Part shown: piece by piece, positions 7,414 to 16,085 of the stretch | How positions within the stretch are numbered: the stretch's first letter is position 1 | Layout of the letters: every line of letters begins with the position of its first letter | Assembly (NCBI RefSeq): GCF_947499945.1 | Contig: NZ_CANMQD010000004.1 | Span: 1 to 64,000 of the forward strand | Direction: 5' to 3' | From: an uncultured Sulfitobacter sp. | GTDB taxonomy: Bacteria; Pseudomonadota; Alphaproteobacteria; Rhodobacterales; Rhodobacteraceae | Length of the DNA: 64,000 nt | The notes under the pieces: generated by a model | The model's input: only the letters and a program-made list of their open reading frames with translations | Databases searched by the model: none | Told to the model about the DNA's origin: nothing | Position numbers and translations under genes: made by a program

Positions 7414-9831
7414 TTATCCGCGCATCCGTGCGCCATCTGAATCAAAGAGCGGTTTAGTGATCAGACGGGCAGGGCGCATCTGGCCGAGGATTTCGATATC
7501 CACAGCCAGCCCTTCGGTTGCTTGGGGAACAGGCACAAACCCTTGCGCGATAGATTTGCCTGCATAATGCGAATATCCACCAGAGGTACAAAAGCCGATA
7601 ACGCTATCCTCATGCCAGATCGGCTCATAACCCTGCACATCGGCATCCGTTGCGTCCACCTCAAACGCCACCAATTTGCGCATAGGTCCAGTGCTGCGTT
7701 CCTGCTCTGCCGCGGCGCGGCCAATAAAGTCGGTGTTCTTTTTGAAGCTGATGAAACGGTCCATCCCCGTCTCGGCGGCAGTATAGTCTGGCCCGAACTC
7801 AAGCAGCCAAGCGCCAAAGAACTTGTCCAGCCGCAGGGACATCATGGCGCGCATACCAAAAGGTGTTATGCTGTGGGGCTGGCCTGCTGACCAAAGCGTG
7901 TTCCACAACTGACGTTGGCCCATGGCATCGCAATAGATCTCGTAGCCCAGATCGCCTGTGTAACTCACGCGCTGCACTAGACAATTTGTCATGCCGACGG
8001 TCATCTCGGCCACGTCGAGGAACTTCATCGCACTTACATCGCTCAGCGTGCAAGCCTGTAGGACTTCTCGCGCTTTTGGCCCTGCGATTTGGAAGCCCGT
8101 GCGGCGGTCCGAGATATTCTCGACCGTGACGCCTTCCATCATGTTCTGATCAAACCAACGGCTGTGAAAGGCTTGTGCACCATAGGAAGCAGTGAGCTGA
8201 AACAGCTCTTCGCCAAGACAGGAAATGGTAAAATCCCCGATCAGACGCCCTCTGGGCGACAGCATCGGTGTCAGCGAGATACGTCCAAGATTTGGAACAC
8301 GCCCCGCCATGACCTTGTCGAGCCAAGCCCGCGCATTTTGCCCTTTCACCAGATATTTGCCAAAGTTCTGCACCTCGTTGATGCCCACAGCCTCACGCAC
8401 GGCGCGCACTTCTCGGCCTGTGGCGTCAAAGGCGTCAGAGCGGCGGAAGGAGGGAGTCTCATATGTCGGCTCATCGCCCTGCGCAAAATAGTTGGGCACT
8501 TCCAGCCCGAATTGCTGGCCCCAGACCGCGCCCATGCTGCTGAAGATATCGTACATCGGCGTGGTCTGCTGGGGCCGCGCAGCGGGGAGTTCTTCGTTGG
8601 GGTAGGAGACAGAGAAACGTTTTTGATAGTTCTCGATCACTTTCGGCAGGGTATAGCCGGGGCTGATCCATTTGCCAAAACGCGCCACATCCATGGCAAA
8701 GACATCGCGCTCGGGCTCGCCCTCGATCATCCATTGGGCAAGGGTGAGGCCAACGCCGCCTCCTTGGGAAAAGCCTGCCATGACACCGCATGCGGACCAG
8801 TAGTTGCGCAGACCCGGCACGGGACCAACGAGCGGGTTGCCATCGGGGGCAAAGGTAAACGGCCCGTGGATCACGTTCTTGACGCCTGCCTTCTCCAGAT
8901 CGGGAAAGCGGCGATAGGCAAAGTTGATACTCTCCTCGATTTTGTCGAAGTCATCGGCCAACAGATCCTGACCAAAGCTCCAAGGCGTGCCGCCCACCGC
9001 CCACGGACGGCAGGTCTGCTCGTAAAAACCAATACACAGGCCCATGCCTTCTTGACGCAGGTAGCTTTCGCCAGCGGGGTCCATCACATGGGGATGTTCG
9101 CGGCCTTCGGCCATCATCTCCTTGATCATCGGGACTTCTTCTGTGACCAGATATTGATGCTCCATGGGATGGAGCGGCAGATAAACACCCGCCATCGCCC
9201 CAACCTCGCGTGCCCAGAGGCCGCCAGAGTTCACCAGATGCTCGGCGTGAATTGTGCCTTTGTCGGTGACCACATCCCATGTGCCGTCGGGCCGCTGGTT
9301 GGTCTCCTTGACCATTGTATGCGTCTCAATCGTCGCACCGCCCATCTTGGCAGCACGCGCATAGGCATGGGTGGTACCCGAAGGATCGAGGTGCCCATCC
9401 AGCGGATCATAAAGTCCGCCAATAATTCCGTCGAGGTTGGTGACAGGGGCAATTTTGGCGATCTCCTCAGGCCCAACGATCTCGGTCTCCAGTCCCATAA
9501 AGCGGTGCTTGGCCCGCTCTGCCAACAGCATATCGAAACGCTCCTGATTGTCTGCCAGTGTGACACCGCCCACGTGGTGCAATCCGCAGGACATCCCCGT
9601 GATTTCTTCCAACTCTTTATAAAGCTTGATGGTATAGCCCTGAAGGGCAGCCATGTTTGTATCACCGTTAAGCGTGTGAAACCCGCCCGCCGCATGCCAG
9701 GTTGAGCCGGAGGTCAGTTCGGAGCGTTCCAACAGCATTACATCGGACCAGCCGAGCTTTGTAAGGTGGTAGAGGACAGAGGCGCCGACAACGCCGCCGC
9801 CGATAATGGCGACACGGGTGGTGGTTTTCAT
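7414..9831 (-). CDS. GcvT-family FAD-dependent dehydrogenase (dimethylglycine/sarcosine dehydrogenase-like)
   Basis: An 805-residue protein with the layout of dimethylglycine and sarcosine dehydrogenases: an N-terminal FAD domain with GGGVVG at residues 11-16, then SGSTWHAAGG with His46 in the place used for covalent flavin attachment, a central FAO_M segment, then GCV_T and GCV_T C-terminal tetrahydrofolate-binding domains from about residue 430. Such enzymes oxidise N-methyl groups and pass the one-carbon unit to tetrahydrofolate. The exact substrate cannot be read from sequence. The ATG at 9831 is chosen because GGAG lies 8 bases upstream and FAD proteins start this way. It heads a two-gene unit with the nucleotidyltransferase and has a paralogue at 11381-13804 with the same upstream palindrome. 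Confidence 0.88.
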   Translation of the reverse strand: MKTTTRVAIIGGGVVGASVLYHLTKLGWSDVMLLERSELTSGSTWHAAGGFHTLNGDTNMAALQGYTIKLYKELEEITGMSCGLHHVGGVTLADNQERFDMLLAERAKHRFMGLETEIVGPEEIAKIAPVTNLDGIIGGLYDPLDGHLDPSGTTHAYARAAKMGGATIETHTMVKETNQRPDGTWDVVTDKGTIHAEHLVNSGGLWAREVGAMAGVYLPLHPMEHQYLVTEEVPMIKEMMAEGREHPHVMDPAGESYLRQEGMGLCIGFYEQTCRPWAVGGTPWSFGQDLLADDFDKIEESINFAYRRFPDLEKAGVKNVIHGPFTFAPDGNPLVGPVPGLRNYWSACGVMAGFSQGGGVGLTLAQWMIEGEPERDVFAMDVARFGKWISPGYTLPKVIENYQKRFSVSYPNEELPAARPQQTTPMYDIFSSMGAVWGQQFGLEVPNYFAQGDEPTYETPSFRRSDAFDATGREVRAVREAVGINEVQNFGKYLVKGQNARAWLDKVMAGRVPNLGRISLTPMLSPRGRLIGDFTISCLGEELFQLTASYGAQAFHSRWFDQNMMEGVTVENISDRRTGFQIAGPKAREVLQACTLSDVSAMKFLDVAEMTVGMTNCLVQRVSYTGDLGYEIYCDAMGQRQLWNTLWSAGQPHSITPFGMRAMMSLRLDKFFGAWLLEFGPDYTAAETGMDRFISFKKNTDFIGRAAAEQERSTGPMRKLVAFEVDATDADVQGYEPIWHEDSVIGFCTSGGYSHYAGKSIAQGFVPVPQATEGLAVDIEILGQMRPARLITKPLFDSDGARMRG

Positions 9832-9897
9832 GGGTGATAACTCCAGACTGGTTGGGTCCACAGAATGTCATCACCGCAGCAAGGGCAAGTGTTTTTG

Positions 9898-9912
9898 CGA
9901 CAGAATTTGTCG
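9898..9912. promoter_or_regulatory. Operator-like palindrome CGACA-N5-TGTCG (copy 1)
   Basis: CGACAGAATTTGTCG, with 5-bp arms around GAATT, centred about 74 bp upstream of the dehydrogenase start at 9831 and about 76 bp upstream of the divergent DUF2254 gene. An almost identical palindrome precedes the paralogous dehydrogenase. A partial copy (ACAGAATGTC) lies at 9860-9869. Probably a transcription-factor site; no regulator is assigned. Confidence 0.5.
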
Positions 9913-9934
9913 GATATCATCCACACGGAAATGC

Positions 9935-9961
9935 GATTATCCCTGTTGGACAGGAATAATC
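9935..9961 (+). promoter_or_regulatory. Stem-loop in the divergent promoter region
   Basis: GATTAT-C-CCTGT (9935-9946) pairs with ACAGG-A-ATAATC (9950-9961) around a TGG loop: 11 of 12 pairs. It lies just upstream of the DUF2254 gene and could act as an operator or a leader hairpin. Confidence 0.4.
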
Positions 9962-9965
9962 CCGT

Positions 9966-9979
9966 GCTACCTAGGTAGC
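9966..9979. promoter_or_regulatory. Perfect 14-bp palindrome at the DUF2254 ribosome binding site
   Basis: GCTACCTAGGTAGC ends one base before the ATG at 9981. Its AGG is the only Shine-Dalgarno-like sequence for that gene, so folding or protein binding here would block translation initiation. The function is unknown. Confidence 0.4.
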
Positions 9980-9980
9980 T

Positions 9981-11264
9981 ATGGAAAGAATAAAATTTAT
10001 CCCTGTCCGACTCTTGCGGGTCATTGATCAATACACCCGCAAGCTTTGGGTGCGGGTCGTCCTCATGGGGCTTATGTCCATTGTTGCGTTAGGTCTGACC
10101 CAGTTGCTTGATCCGTTGCTCCCTGACAAGATTGCGACGTTCTTTAGTGTCTCGTCGGCGGACCGTTTACTCAATATCATTGCAAACGCGATGCTTGCGG
10201 TGACAACGTTTTCGATCACCAGCATGGTATCGGTGCACCGCGCCACATCCCAGCAATGGTCGCCGCGCGTGCATCGTCTTTTGCTTGAGGATCGCACAAC
10301 ACAAAATACACTTGCGGTGTTTATCGGTGCCTATGTATATGCGCTGATCGCTATTATTCTCAGGGAATTGGGCGTCTATGCCGAGGATCGCGCGACCGTC
10401 CTCTTTGTGACCACCGTGGGTGTGCTCGCTGTGATTGTGGTCTATCTGATAAGGTGGGTTCTGCACCTTCAGACTTTTGGCAGTTTGACCCAAACATCAG
10501 AGCATGTGGAAGGCACCACGCGCAGCAGCTTTGTGGAGCGCTTGCGCAATCCATGTCTGGGTGCAAATGCGCTTACCGATGCAGTTCCCGACGACGCACG
10601 GGTCATCAGGGCGCAGAAAACCGGCTATATCAACCAGATCTTTCCTGAAGCGCTCAATGACGCGGCGAAATCACTTGGGCAGGATGTGTATTTGACGGCC
10701 AACATCGGCGACTTCATATTCCTCAATGAACCATTGGCAAAGGTCGTGGATAGCGGGAATGCAGAGGGCGAAAAGGACTACGATGAGATTGAGGATGCGC
10801 TCGAGGCTTGTGTCGTAATCGGAATTGAGCGTAGTTTTGATCAGGATCCGCGCTTTGGCCTTATCGCGATGGGTGAGATCGCCTCCAAAGCACTATCACC
10901 GGGCATCAACGATCCGGGTACGGCGATTGACATGATCAATCGCGTCGGCCGCGTTCTGGCTTATTACGAAGACGAGACGCAAAAGGACCGCGACGAGCCT
11001 TTGGAGCGGTTGTGGGTTGAACCCCTTGATCCTGTTGACCTGATTGAAGACGGTTTTGGCGCACTTTCGCGGGACGGCGCCGCTCTTTTCGAAGTACAGC
11101 ACAGACTACAAAAAGTGCTGAAGGCGTTGCAAAACCATCCCGACGCGCAACTCGCCGATGCGGCGGGAAAAGCCGCAAATACAATGCTGGCCCGTGCCCA
11201 GAGCGCAATGACATTCGAGGGTGATCAAAACCGTTTGAAAGATGCATTTCCGCAAGAGAACTGA
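9981..11264 (+). CDS. DUF2254 family membrane protein
   Basis: A 427-residue protein. The N-terminal ~165 residues hold about four hydrophobic segments (roughly 24-44, 66-86, 110-130, 142-163) and the rest is soluble. The arrangement and motifs such as LTTFSIT-like VTTFSITSM, ARVIRAQKTGYINQI and ALSPGINDPGTAIDMI match the DUF2254 family, a widespread bacterial inner-membrane family of unknown function. It sits between two GcvT-family dehydrogenases, transcribed away from the first, with a palindrome and a hairpin in its leader. Nothing shows that it shares their substrate. Start ATG 9981 has a weak AGG upstream. Confidence 0.85.
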   Translation: MERIKFIPVRLLRVIDQYTRKLWVRVVLMGLMSIVALGLTQLLDPLLPDKIATFFSVSSADRLLNIIANAMLAVTTFSITSMVSVHRATSQQWSPRVHRLLLEDRTTQNTLAVFIGAYVYALIAIILRELGVYAEDRATVLFVTTVGVLAVIVVYLIRWVLHLQTFGSLTQTSEHVEGTTRSSFVERLRNPCLGANALTDAVPDDARVIRAQKTGYINQIFPEALNDAAKSLGQDVYLTANIGDFIFLNEPLAKVVDSGNAEGEKDYDEIEDALEACVVIGIERSFDQDPRFGLIAMGEIASKALSPGINDPGTAIDMINRVGRVLAYYEDETQKDRDEPLERLWVEPLDPVDLIEDGFGALSRDGAALFEVQHRLQKVLKALQNHPDAQLADAAGKAANTMLARAQSAMTFEGDQNRLKDAFPQEN

Positions 11265-11294
11265 GACGGGATTAAATCGCCGTTGGCTTGCCTG

Positions 11295-11309
11295 CGACAG
11301 AATATGTCG
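11295..11309. promoter_or_regulatory. Operator-like palindrome CGACA-N5-TGTCG (copy 2)
   Basis: CGACAGAATATGTCG, extended by one more pair (G at 11294, C at 11310), centred about 79 bp upstream of the dehydrogenase ATG at 11381. It differs from copy 1 by a single base and has nearly the same spacing to its gene, which suggests a shared regulator. Confidence 0.5.
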
Positions 11310-11380
11310 CGCGATGGCTATCCGCAGGGGGGATGGGCCGTCAGGGTAAGGTGAACCCAATACGATCAGGACCCTGCACC

Positions 11381-13804
11381 ATGCGCACCCATGCCCAAGC
11401 TGTCATCATCGGAGGCGGCGTTATCGGCTGCTCCATTCTCTATCACTTGACCAAGCTGGGGTGGACGGATGTTGTCTTGCTTGAGCGGGACGAGTTGACG
11501 TCAGGCTCCACCTGGCATGCAGCGGCGAATATCCACGGTCTGCATGACAACAACAATATCACGCGCATACAGAATTACACGATGGACCTGTATAACGCAT
11601 TGGAAGCGGAGACAGGGCAGAGTTGTGGTGTGTTTCAACCCGGCTCGCTTTATCTGGCGCAGACAGAAGCGCGGGAACATCAATTGCGCCTGCAAGCAGC
11701 CAAGGCAAAGTACTATGGATTGCCCTTTCGCGAGGTAGACCGCGCCGAGGCCGAGGCACTTCACCCGCTGGTCAACTACGACGGCATCCGCTGTATCATG
11801 TTCGAGGAAAACGGTGGTAATGTGGACCCTTCTGGCGTGACCAATGCCTACGCTGCCGGAGCGCGTCAGAACGGAGCGGAGATCATCCGCTTTTGCCCTG
11901 TCACAGGGACAGAGCAACAGTCTGATGGCACTTGGATCGTCCGCACACAAAAGGGCGACATCAAAACCCAATGGGTTGTGAATGCCGCAGGCCTTTGGGG
12001 ACGTGAAGTGGCCGCACTCGCTGGAATCACCCTACCGCTGCAACCGACCGAACATCAGTATTTTGTGACCGAGAGCATTGCCGAGATTGAAGGGCTGGAC
12101 CGCCGATTGCCCTCCGTTGCTGACCGCGATGGGGAGTATTACCTCCGCCAAGAAGGCAAGGGATTGCTTGTGGGCGCTTATGAAAAAGACCTGCGGTTCT
12201 GGGCTGAAGAAGGCACGCCGCAAGGCTTCGGACATGAGCTGTTTGCTGACGATCTGGAGCGGATTGAAGAGAACATGATGCGTGCGATTGACCGTGTCCC
12301 TGCCGTGGGTTCGGCAGGGATCAAGCGGGTCATCAACGGGCCGATGATCTGGTCACCCGACAGCAATGTATTGTTCGGGCCTGTGCCAGAGTTGAGCAAC
12401 TACTTCTGCTGTAACGGCATCATCCCCGGATTTTCGCAATCGGGCGGCATGGGCCTGCTTGCAGCCGACTGGATCGTTACGGGCGAGAGCCGCTATGACA
12501 TGTTCGCATGGGACGTGGCACGGTTCGGAGACTGGGCGGATAAAGCCTTCACCAAGGCGCGAGTGGGCGACCAATATGCCAACCGTTTCAAAATCCACTT
12601 CCCTCATGAAGAGCGCAGCGCGGGTCGTCCGGCGCGTGTACGCCCGATTTATGAAACACAACGCGAGATGGGTGCTGTCTTTGGCCTTAACTACGGTTGG
12701 GAGCATCCGCTCTACTACGGGACCGAAATGGGTGCCGAGGACCAGACACATGGTTTCACCCGCCAGCCTTGGTGGAACGTGGTGGGAGCAGAATGTAGGA
12801 TGCTGCGCGAGTACGCTGGCATCATCGATATCTCGAATTTTGCCAAATATACCTGCAAAGGGGCAGGGGCGGAGGAGTGGCTCAATGCAGTCTTCGCAAA
12901 CAACATGCCGCGCGAGGTCGGACGCTCTTGCCTGACACCTTTGATCGGCAAGCGCGGAGGGATTGCAGGCGATTTCACCGTGACGCGTTTGGCCGAGGAC
13001 GAATTCTGGATCATCGGGTCGGGTATGGCCGAGCGCTATCACAAGCGGTTCTTTAAAGAAGTGCCGCTGCCCGAAGGAACCACATTCGAGAGCCGCACTG
13101 ACACGATGTGCGGGTTCAACGTGGCAGGACCAAAGTCGCGCGAGATGTTGCAGCGTCTGACCAATACTTCGCTTGCCACATCCGATTTTCCCTTCATGCG
13201 CTCTAAATGGATTGAGTTAGGCGGCGTGCATTGCTTGGCGTTGCGGGTGTCCTTTACCGGCGACCTCGGGTGGGAATTACACTGTGCACAAGAAGACCAA
13301 ACCGCCCTCTATGCTGCCCTTATCGTCGCAGGGCACGACGTAGGCGCAGGCCCCGTGGGAAGCCGCGCGTTGATGTCACTACGGATTGAAAAGGGATATG
13401 GCTCTTGGGGACGCGAATACAGCCCTGAATATTATCCACAAGAAGTGGGCCTTGCGCGTCTGTGCAAGCTCGACAAACCGTTCCTCAACCGTGAGACGGT
13501 CACCGAAACGATGGCTGCTGCCGCGCGCGAGGAACTGGTGTTGCTGTCACTCGATAGCAAGCAGACAGAGGCGTCAAATGCAGATGCCACAGGCGGTGAG
13601 CCGATTTTCAAGGATGGCGTGGGCATCGGGCGCGTCACGTCAGGCGCTTATGGCTATTCGGTGGGCCTGTCGCTTGCCCTCGGCTTTGTCAAAGGGGTGT
13701 CTGCGGGAGATGTGGTTGATGTCATGGTTTTGGGTGTAGCGCATAAAGCAACGGTACTTGCCGAGCCACCCTTTGATCCGAAAGGCCTGCGGCTGCGAGC
13801 GTAA
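11381..13804 (+). CDS. GcvT-family FAD-dependent dehydrogenase, paralogue
   Basis: An 807-residue protein with the same layout as the gene at 7414-9831: FAD motif GGGVIG at residues 11-16, SGSTWHAAAN with His46 for probable covalent flavin, a central FAO_M region, then GCV_T and GCV_T C-terminal domains. Expected reaction: oxidative demethylation of an N-methyl compound (dimethylglycine, sarcosine or similar) with one-carbon transfer to tetrahydrofolate. ATG 11381 is chosen over the longer frame (from 11288) because the nucleotide-binding motif follows directly, as in the paralogue, and AGGA lies upstream. The two proteins align along their full length but differ in many places, so they are old paralogues that may use different substrates. 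Confidence 0.88.
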   Translation: MRTHAQAVIIGGGVIGCSILYHLTKLGWTDVVLLERDELTSGSTWHAAANIHGLHDNNNITRIQNYTMDLYNALEAETGQSCGVFQPGSLYLAQTEAREHQLRLQAAKAKYYGLPFREVDRAEAEALHPLVNYDGIRCIMFEENGGNVDPSGVTNAYAAGARQNGAEIIRFCPVTGTEQQSDGTWIVRTQKGDIKTQWVVNAAGLWGREVAALAGITLPLQPTEHQYFVTESIAEIEGLDRRLPSVADRDGEYYLRQEGKGLLVGAYEKDLRFWAEEGTPQGFGHELFADDLERIEENMMRAIDRVPAVGSAGIKRVINGPMIWSPDSNVLFGPVPELSNYFCCNGIIPGFSQSGGMGLLAADWIVTGESRYDMFAWDVARFGDWADKAFTKARVGDQYANRFKIHFPHEERSAGRPARVRPIYETQREMGAVFGLNYGWEHPLYYGTEMGAEDQTHGFTRQPWWNVVGAECRMLREYAGIIDISNFAKYTCKGAGAEEWLNAVFANNMPREVGRSCLTPLIGKRGGIAGDFTVTRLAEDEFWIIGSGMAERYHKRFFKEVPLPEGTTFESRTDTMCGFNVAGPKSREMLQRLTNTSLATSDFPFMRSKWIELGGVHCLALRVSFTGDLGWELHCAQEDQTALYAALIVAGHDVGAGPVGSRALMSLRIEKGYGSWGREYSPEYYPQEVGLARLCKLDKPFLNRETVTETMAAAAREELVLLSLDSKQTEASNADATGGEPIFKDGVGIGRVTSGAYGYSVGLSLALGFVKGVSAGDVVDVMVLGVAHKATVLAEPPFDPKGLRLRA

Positions 13805-13821
13805 AAATGGGGGCTCTGCCA

Positions 13822-13849
13822 CCCCCCTGCTTCTTGAAGCGCTGGGGGG
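13822..13849 (+). terminator. GC-rich hairpin after the dehydrogenase gene
   Basis: CCCCCC (13822-13827) pairs with GGGGGG (13844-13849), with a GCTTC/GAAGC inner stem. An alternative pairing uses GGGGG at 13809-13813 with the same C-run. No T-run follows directly, so termination is likely but not certain. Confidence 0.5.
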
Positions 13850-13852
13850 CCA

Positions 13853-13876
13853 GCAGTTTATTTTGCAGAATAAAGC
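13853..13876 (+). repeat. 24-bp interspersed repeat, copy 1
   Basis: It begins GCAGTTTATTTTGCA and ends AAGC, and matches 22 of 24 bases of the reverse complement of 25687-25710. In both copies the repeat directly follows a GC-rich hairpin in the same orientation. Confidence 0.6.
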
Positions 13877-13887
13877 AGGCTTGCGCG

Positions 13888-15195
13888 CTAAAGCGGACGC
13901 ATCTTGAATTTTGTGATGCGGTTGCCTTCGCGGGCGAGAACCTCAAACCGGAAGCCATGGAACAAAAACACCTGACCGCGCGTCGGGATCATTTGCGCCT
14001 CGTGGATGACCAAACCTGCGACGGTGTTGGCCTCATCATCGGGTAGGTTCCAGTCATTTGCGCGGTTGAGATCGCGGATCGTCATGGCACCGTCCACAAG
14101 GTACTGGCCTTCTGCATCAGTTTTCACCGTGTGATCGGCCAGTGGGTCAAACTCATCTGTGATTTCGCCGACGATTTCCTCAAGAATATCCTCTAGAGTG
14201 ATCAAGCCTTGCAGTGAGCCGTATTCATCCACCACCAAAGCAAAATGGGTGCGGCGGTGGAGGAATTGCCGCATCTGTTCATCAAGTGTGGAGGTTTCAG
14301 GCACAAAATAAGGTTCCATCGCCACATCAGCGATATCAAAGTCCTTAAAGGCAGCTGCGCCGTCCTTGGTGCCTGCGATGAGTTTATACATTGCGCGCAG
14401 CAGGTCTTTTGCGTGGATCACACCGATGATATTTTCAGGATCGTCACGGTAAATCGGCAAGCGGGTGTGATTGGAGCGTAAACACTGCTCAAGGATATCG
14501 GCGGGCGCGTCAGCGGCATCAATCATCTCGATGCCGGAGCGGTGGAGCATGATTTCTTCGACGACGCGCTCACGTAGATCAAGCGCACCAAGGATGCGGT
14601 CTCGGTCTTCTTTCTCAACGACCCCTTCGGAGTGGCCCAGTTGCAGCGCACCTGCAATCTCTTCACGTACAGCAAGGATGTTGCTGTCGGGATCAACGGC
14701 CACGCCCAGAAGGCGCAGCATGCCACGCACCAAAAGGCGTACAACGCTCACCACAGGGGAGAAGACCAGAACGACAATGCTGATCGGGCCAGAGACAAGG
14801 GCCGCCGCACGTTCGGCATTGGTGATGGCATAGGTCTTTGGTAGGACTTCGGCAAAGATCAGCACCAACAGCGTCATCACCAGTGTTGCAAGCGCGACAC
14901 CGCTTTCGCCAAAGAGGCGCGTAAAGAGTGCTGTGGCCAAGGACGCTGCGAGAATGTTTACCAGATTGTTGCCCAGCAGAACCGAACCGATCAGCCGCTC
15001 GTTATCTTCGGTGATTTTCAGCGCACGCTCCGCCCCGATTGAGCCTTTGTCCGCTTGAGTCCGTAATTTGCCGCGAGAGGCGGCCGTCAGCGCAGTTTCT
15101 GATCCGGAAAAGCACCCTGATAAGACAAGCAGAAATAAAATTGTACCCACTGAGATCCAGAAGGCACCATCTATAGTCACCAGGCTCATGTCCAT
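13888..15195 (-). CDS. CorC/HlyC-type CBS-domain membrane protein (DUF21)
   Basis: A 435-residue protein. The N-terminal ~190 residues are the CNNM/DUF21 transmembrane domain (SGCFSGSETALTAASRGKL is its hallmark), followed by two CBS domains (about residues 210-335, ending DEYGSLQGLITLEDILEEI) and a C-terminal CorC_HlyC domain. The family acts in magnesium or cobalt efflux and is often mis-named haemolysin. ATG 15195 is chosen because AAGG lies about 9 bases upstream in the transcript; ATG 15189 is the alternative. It is divergent from the phosphoesterase gene, with 71 bp between them. Confidence 0.9.
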   Translation of the reverse strand: MDMSLVTIDGAFWISVGTILFLLVLSGCFSGSETALTAASRGKLRTQADKGSIGAERALKITEDNERLIGSVLLGNNLVNILAASLATALFTRLFGESGVALATLVMTLLVLIFAEVLPKTYAITNAERAAALVSGPISIVVLVFSPVVSVVRLLVRGMLRLLGVAVDPDSNILAVREEIAGALQLGHSEGVVEKEDRDRILGALDLRERVVEEIMLHRSGIEMIDAADAPADILEQCLRSNHTRLPIYRDDPENIIGVIHAKDLLRAMYKLIAGTKDGAAAFKDFDIADVAMEPYFVPETSTLDEQMRQFLHRRTHFALVVDEYGSLQGLITLEDILEEIVGEITDEFDPLADHTVKTDAEGQYLVDGAMTIRDLNRANDWNLPDDEANTVAGLVIHEAQMIPTRGQVFLFHGFRFEVLAREGNRITKFKMRPL

Positions 15196-15266
15196 GTAGA
15201 AAAACCTTTCAGGGTTGTTGGCATTGTTATGGGGGCAGGCCCCGCTGCATTCAAGGAGGCGCGCAC

Positions 15267-16085
15267 ATGAAACACAGGGATTTGGGTGTGTTGGACGGCG
15301 AAGTGGTGCTGTTTGGAGGTGCATACAGCAATATTCAGGCAGTGCGTGCGCTGTTTGCCATAACTGCCCAGCGCGGCGTGGCAGCGAACCACGTGATTTG
15401 TACCGGCGACGTCGTCGCTTACTGCGGTGCGCCAATTGCTACTGTGACTGCGATACGAACCTCGGACTGTGTTGTTTTGGCTGGTAATTGTGAGGTGCAA
15501 CTCGCGCAGGGTGCCGATGATTGCGGGTGCGGGTTTGAGGATGGAACAACTTGCGATCGGTTAAGCGTTGCATGGTACAATTTTGCGCAAAGCCAGTTAA
15601 CGCGTGACGCAAAGGCGTGGATGGGCACGCTGCCCGATGTTCTAAGCTTCACACATCTTGGCAAACGGTACGGCGTGCTGCATGGCGGGGCTAGTGATGT
15701 GGCGCGGTTCATCTGGGAAGCAGATGCTGCGGAGATATTTGACGCCGAATGGGAAGCATTGGAAGCGTTTACAGGGCCGTTAGATGCAGTGATTGCGGGC
15801 CATTCGGGTCTGCCATTCGTGCGCGAGACAGCGCGGGGCCGTTGGATCAACGCAGGTGTGATCGGTATGCCGCCCCATGACGGAACGCCGGATACCCGCT
15901 TTGCAATGCTGAGTGGTGGTGAGGTGCGTATCGAGCGATTGATATATGATGCTTCTGGGGCAGTGGCCGATATGCAGAATGCTCGCCTGCCGCCGCAGTA
16001 TGCAGATGCTTTGCTGAGTGGTTACTGGCCGTCAGAAGATGTTTTGCCCGAAGCTTTGCGTGTGGCTGTCTCCGATAGAGGATGA
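15267..16085 (+). CDS. Metallophosphoesterase-fold protein with altered metal ligands
   Basis: A 272-residue protein following the calcineurin-like (YfcE/apaH-type) motif order: GGAYSN at residues 17-22 in place of the usual D-x-H-G-N, GDVVAYCG (47-54), AGNCE (72-76), a VLHGG near 136 and GHSGLP near 183 in place of GHTHxP. The first Asp and His and the last His, normally metal ligands, are therefore missing, while the central Asp, Asn and His stay. A Cys-rich stretch (C75, C86, C88, C96) is unusual. It may be inactive, use another metal, or have another role. The start ATG has AAGGAGG about 6 bases upstream. The 3' end overlaps xerD by 64 bp on the opposite strand. Confidence 0.75.
   Translation: MKHRDLGVLDGEVVLFGGAYSNIQAVRALFAITAQRGVAANHVICTGDVVAYCGAPIATVTAIRTSDCVVLAGNCEVQLAQGADDCGCGFEDGTTCDRLSVAWYNFAQSQLTRDAKAWMGTLPDVLSFTHLGKRYGVLHGGASDVARFIWEADAAEIFDAEWEALEAFTGPLDAVIAGHSGLPFVRETARGRWINAGVIGMPPHDGTPDTRFAMLSGGEVRIERLIYDASGAVADMQNARLPPQYADALLSGYWPSEDVLPEALRVAVSDRG

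Noticed and set aside
8089..9705. 538-residue plus-strand frame antisense to the GcvT-family gene
   Set aside because: The minus-strand gene has clear domains and motifs; the antisense frame shows none.
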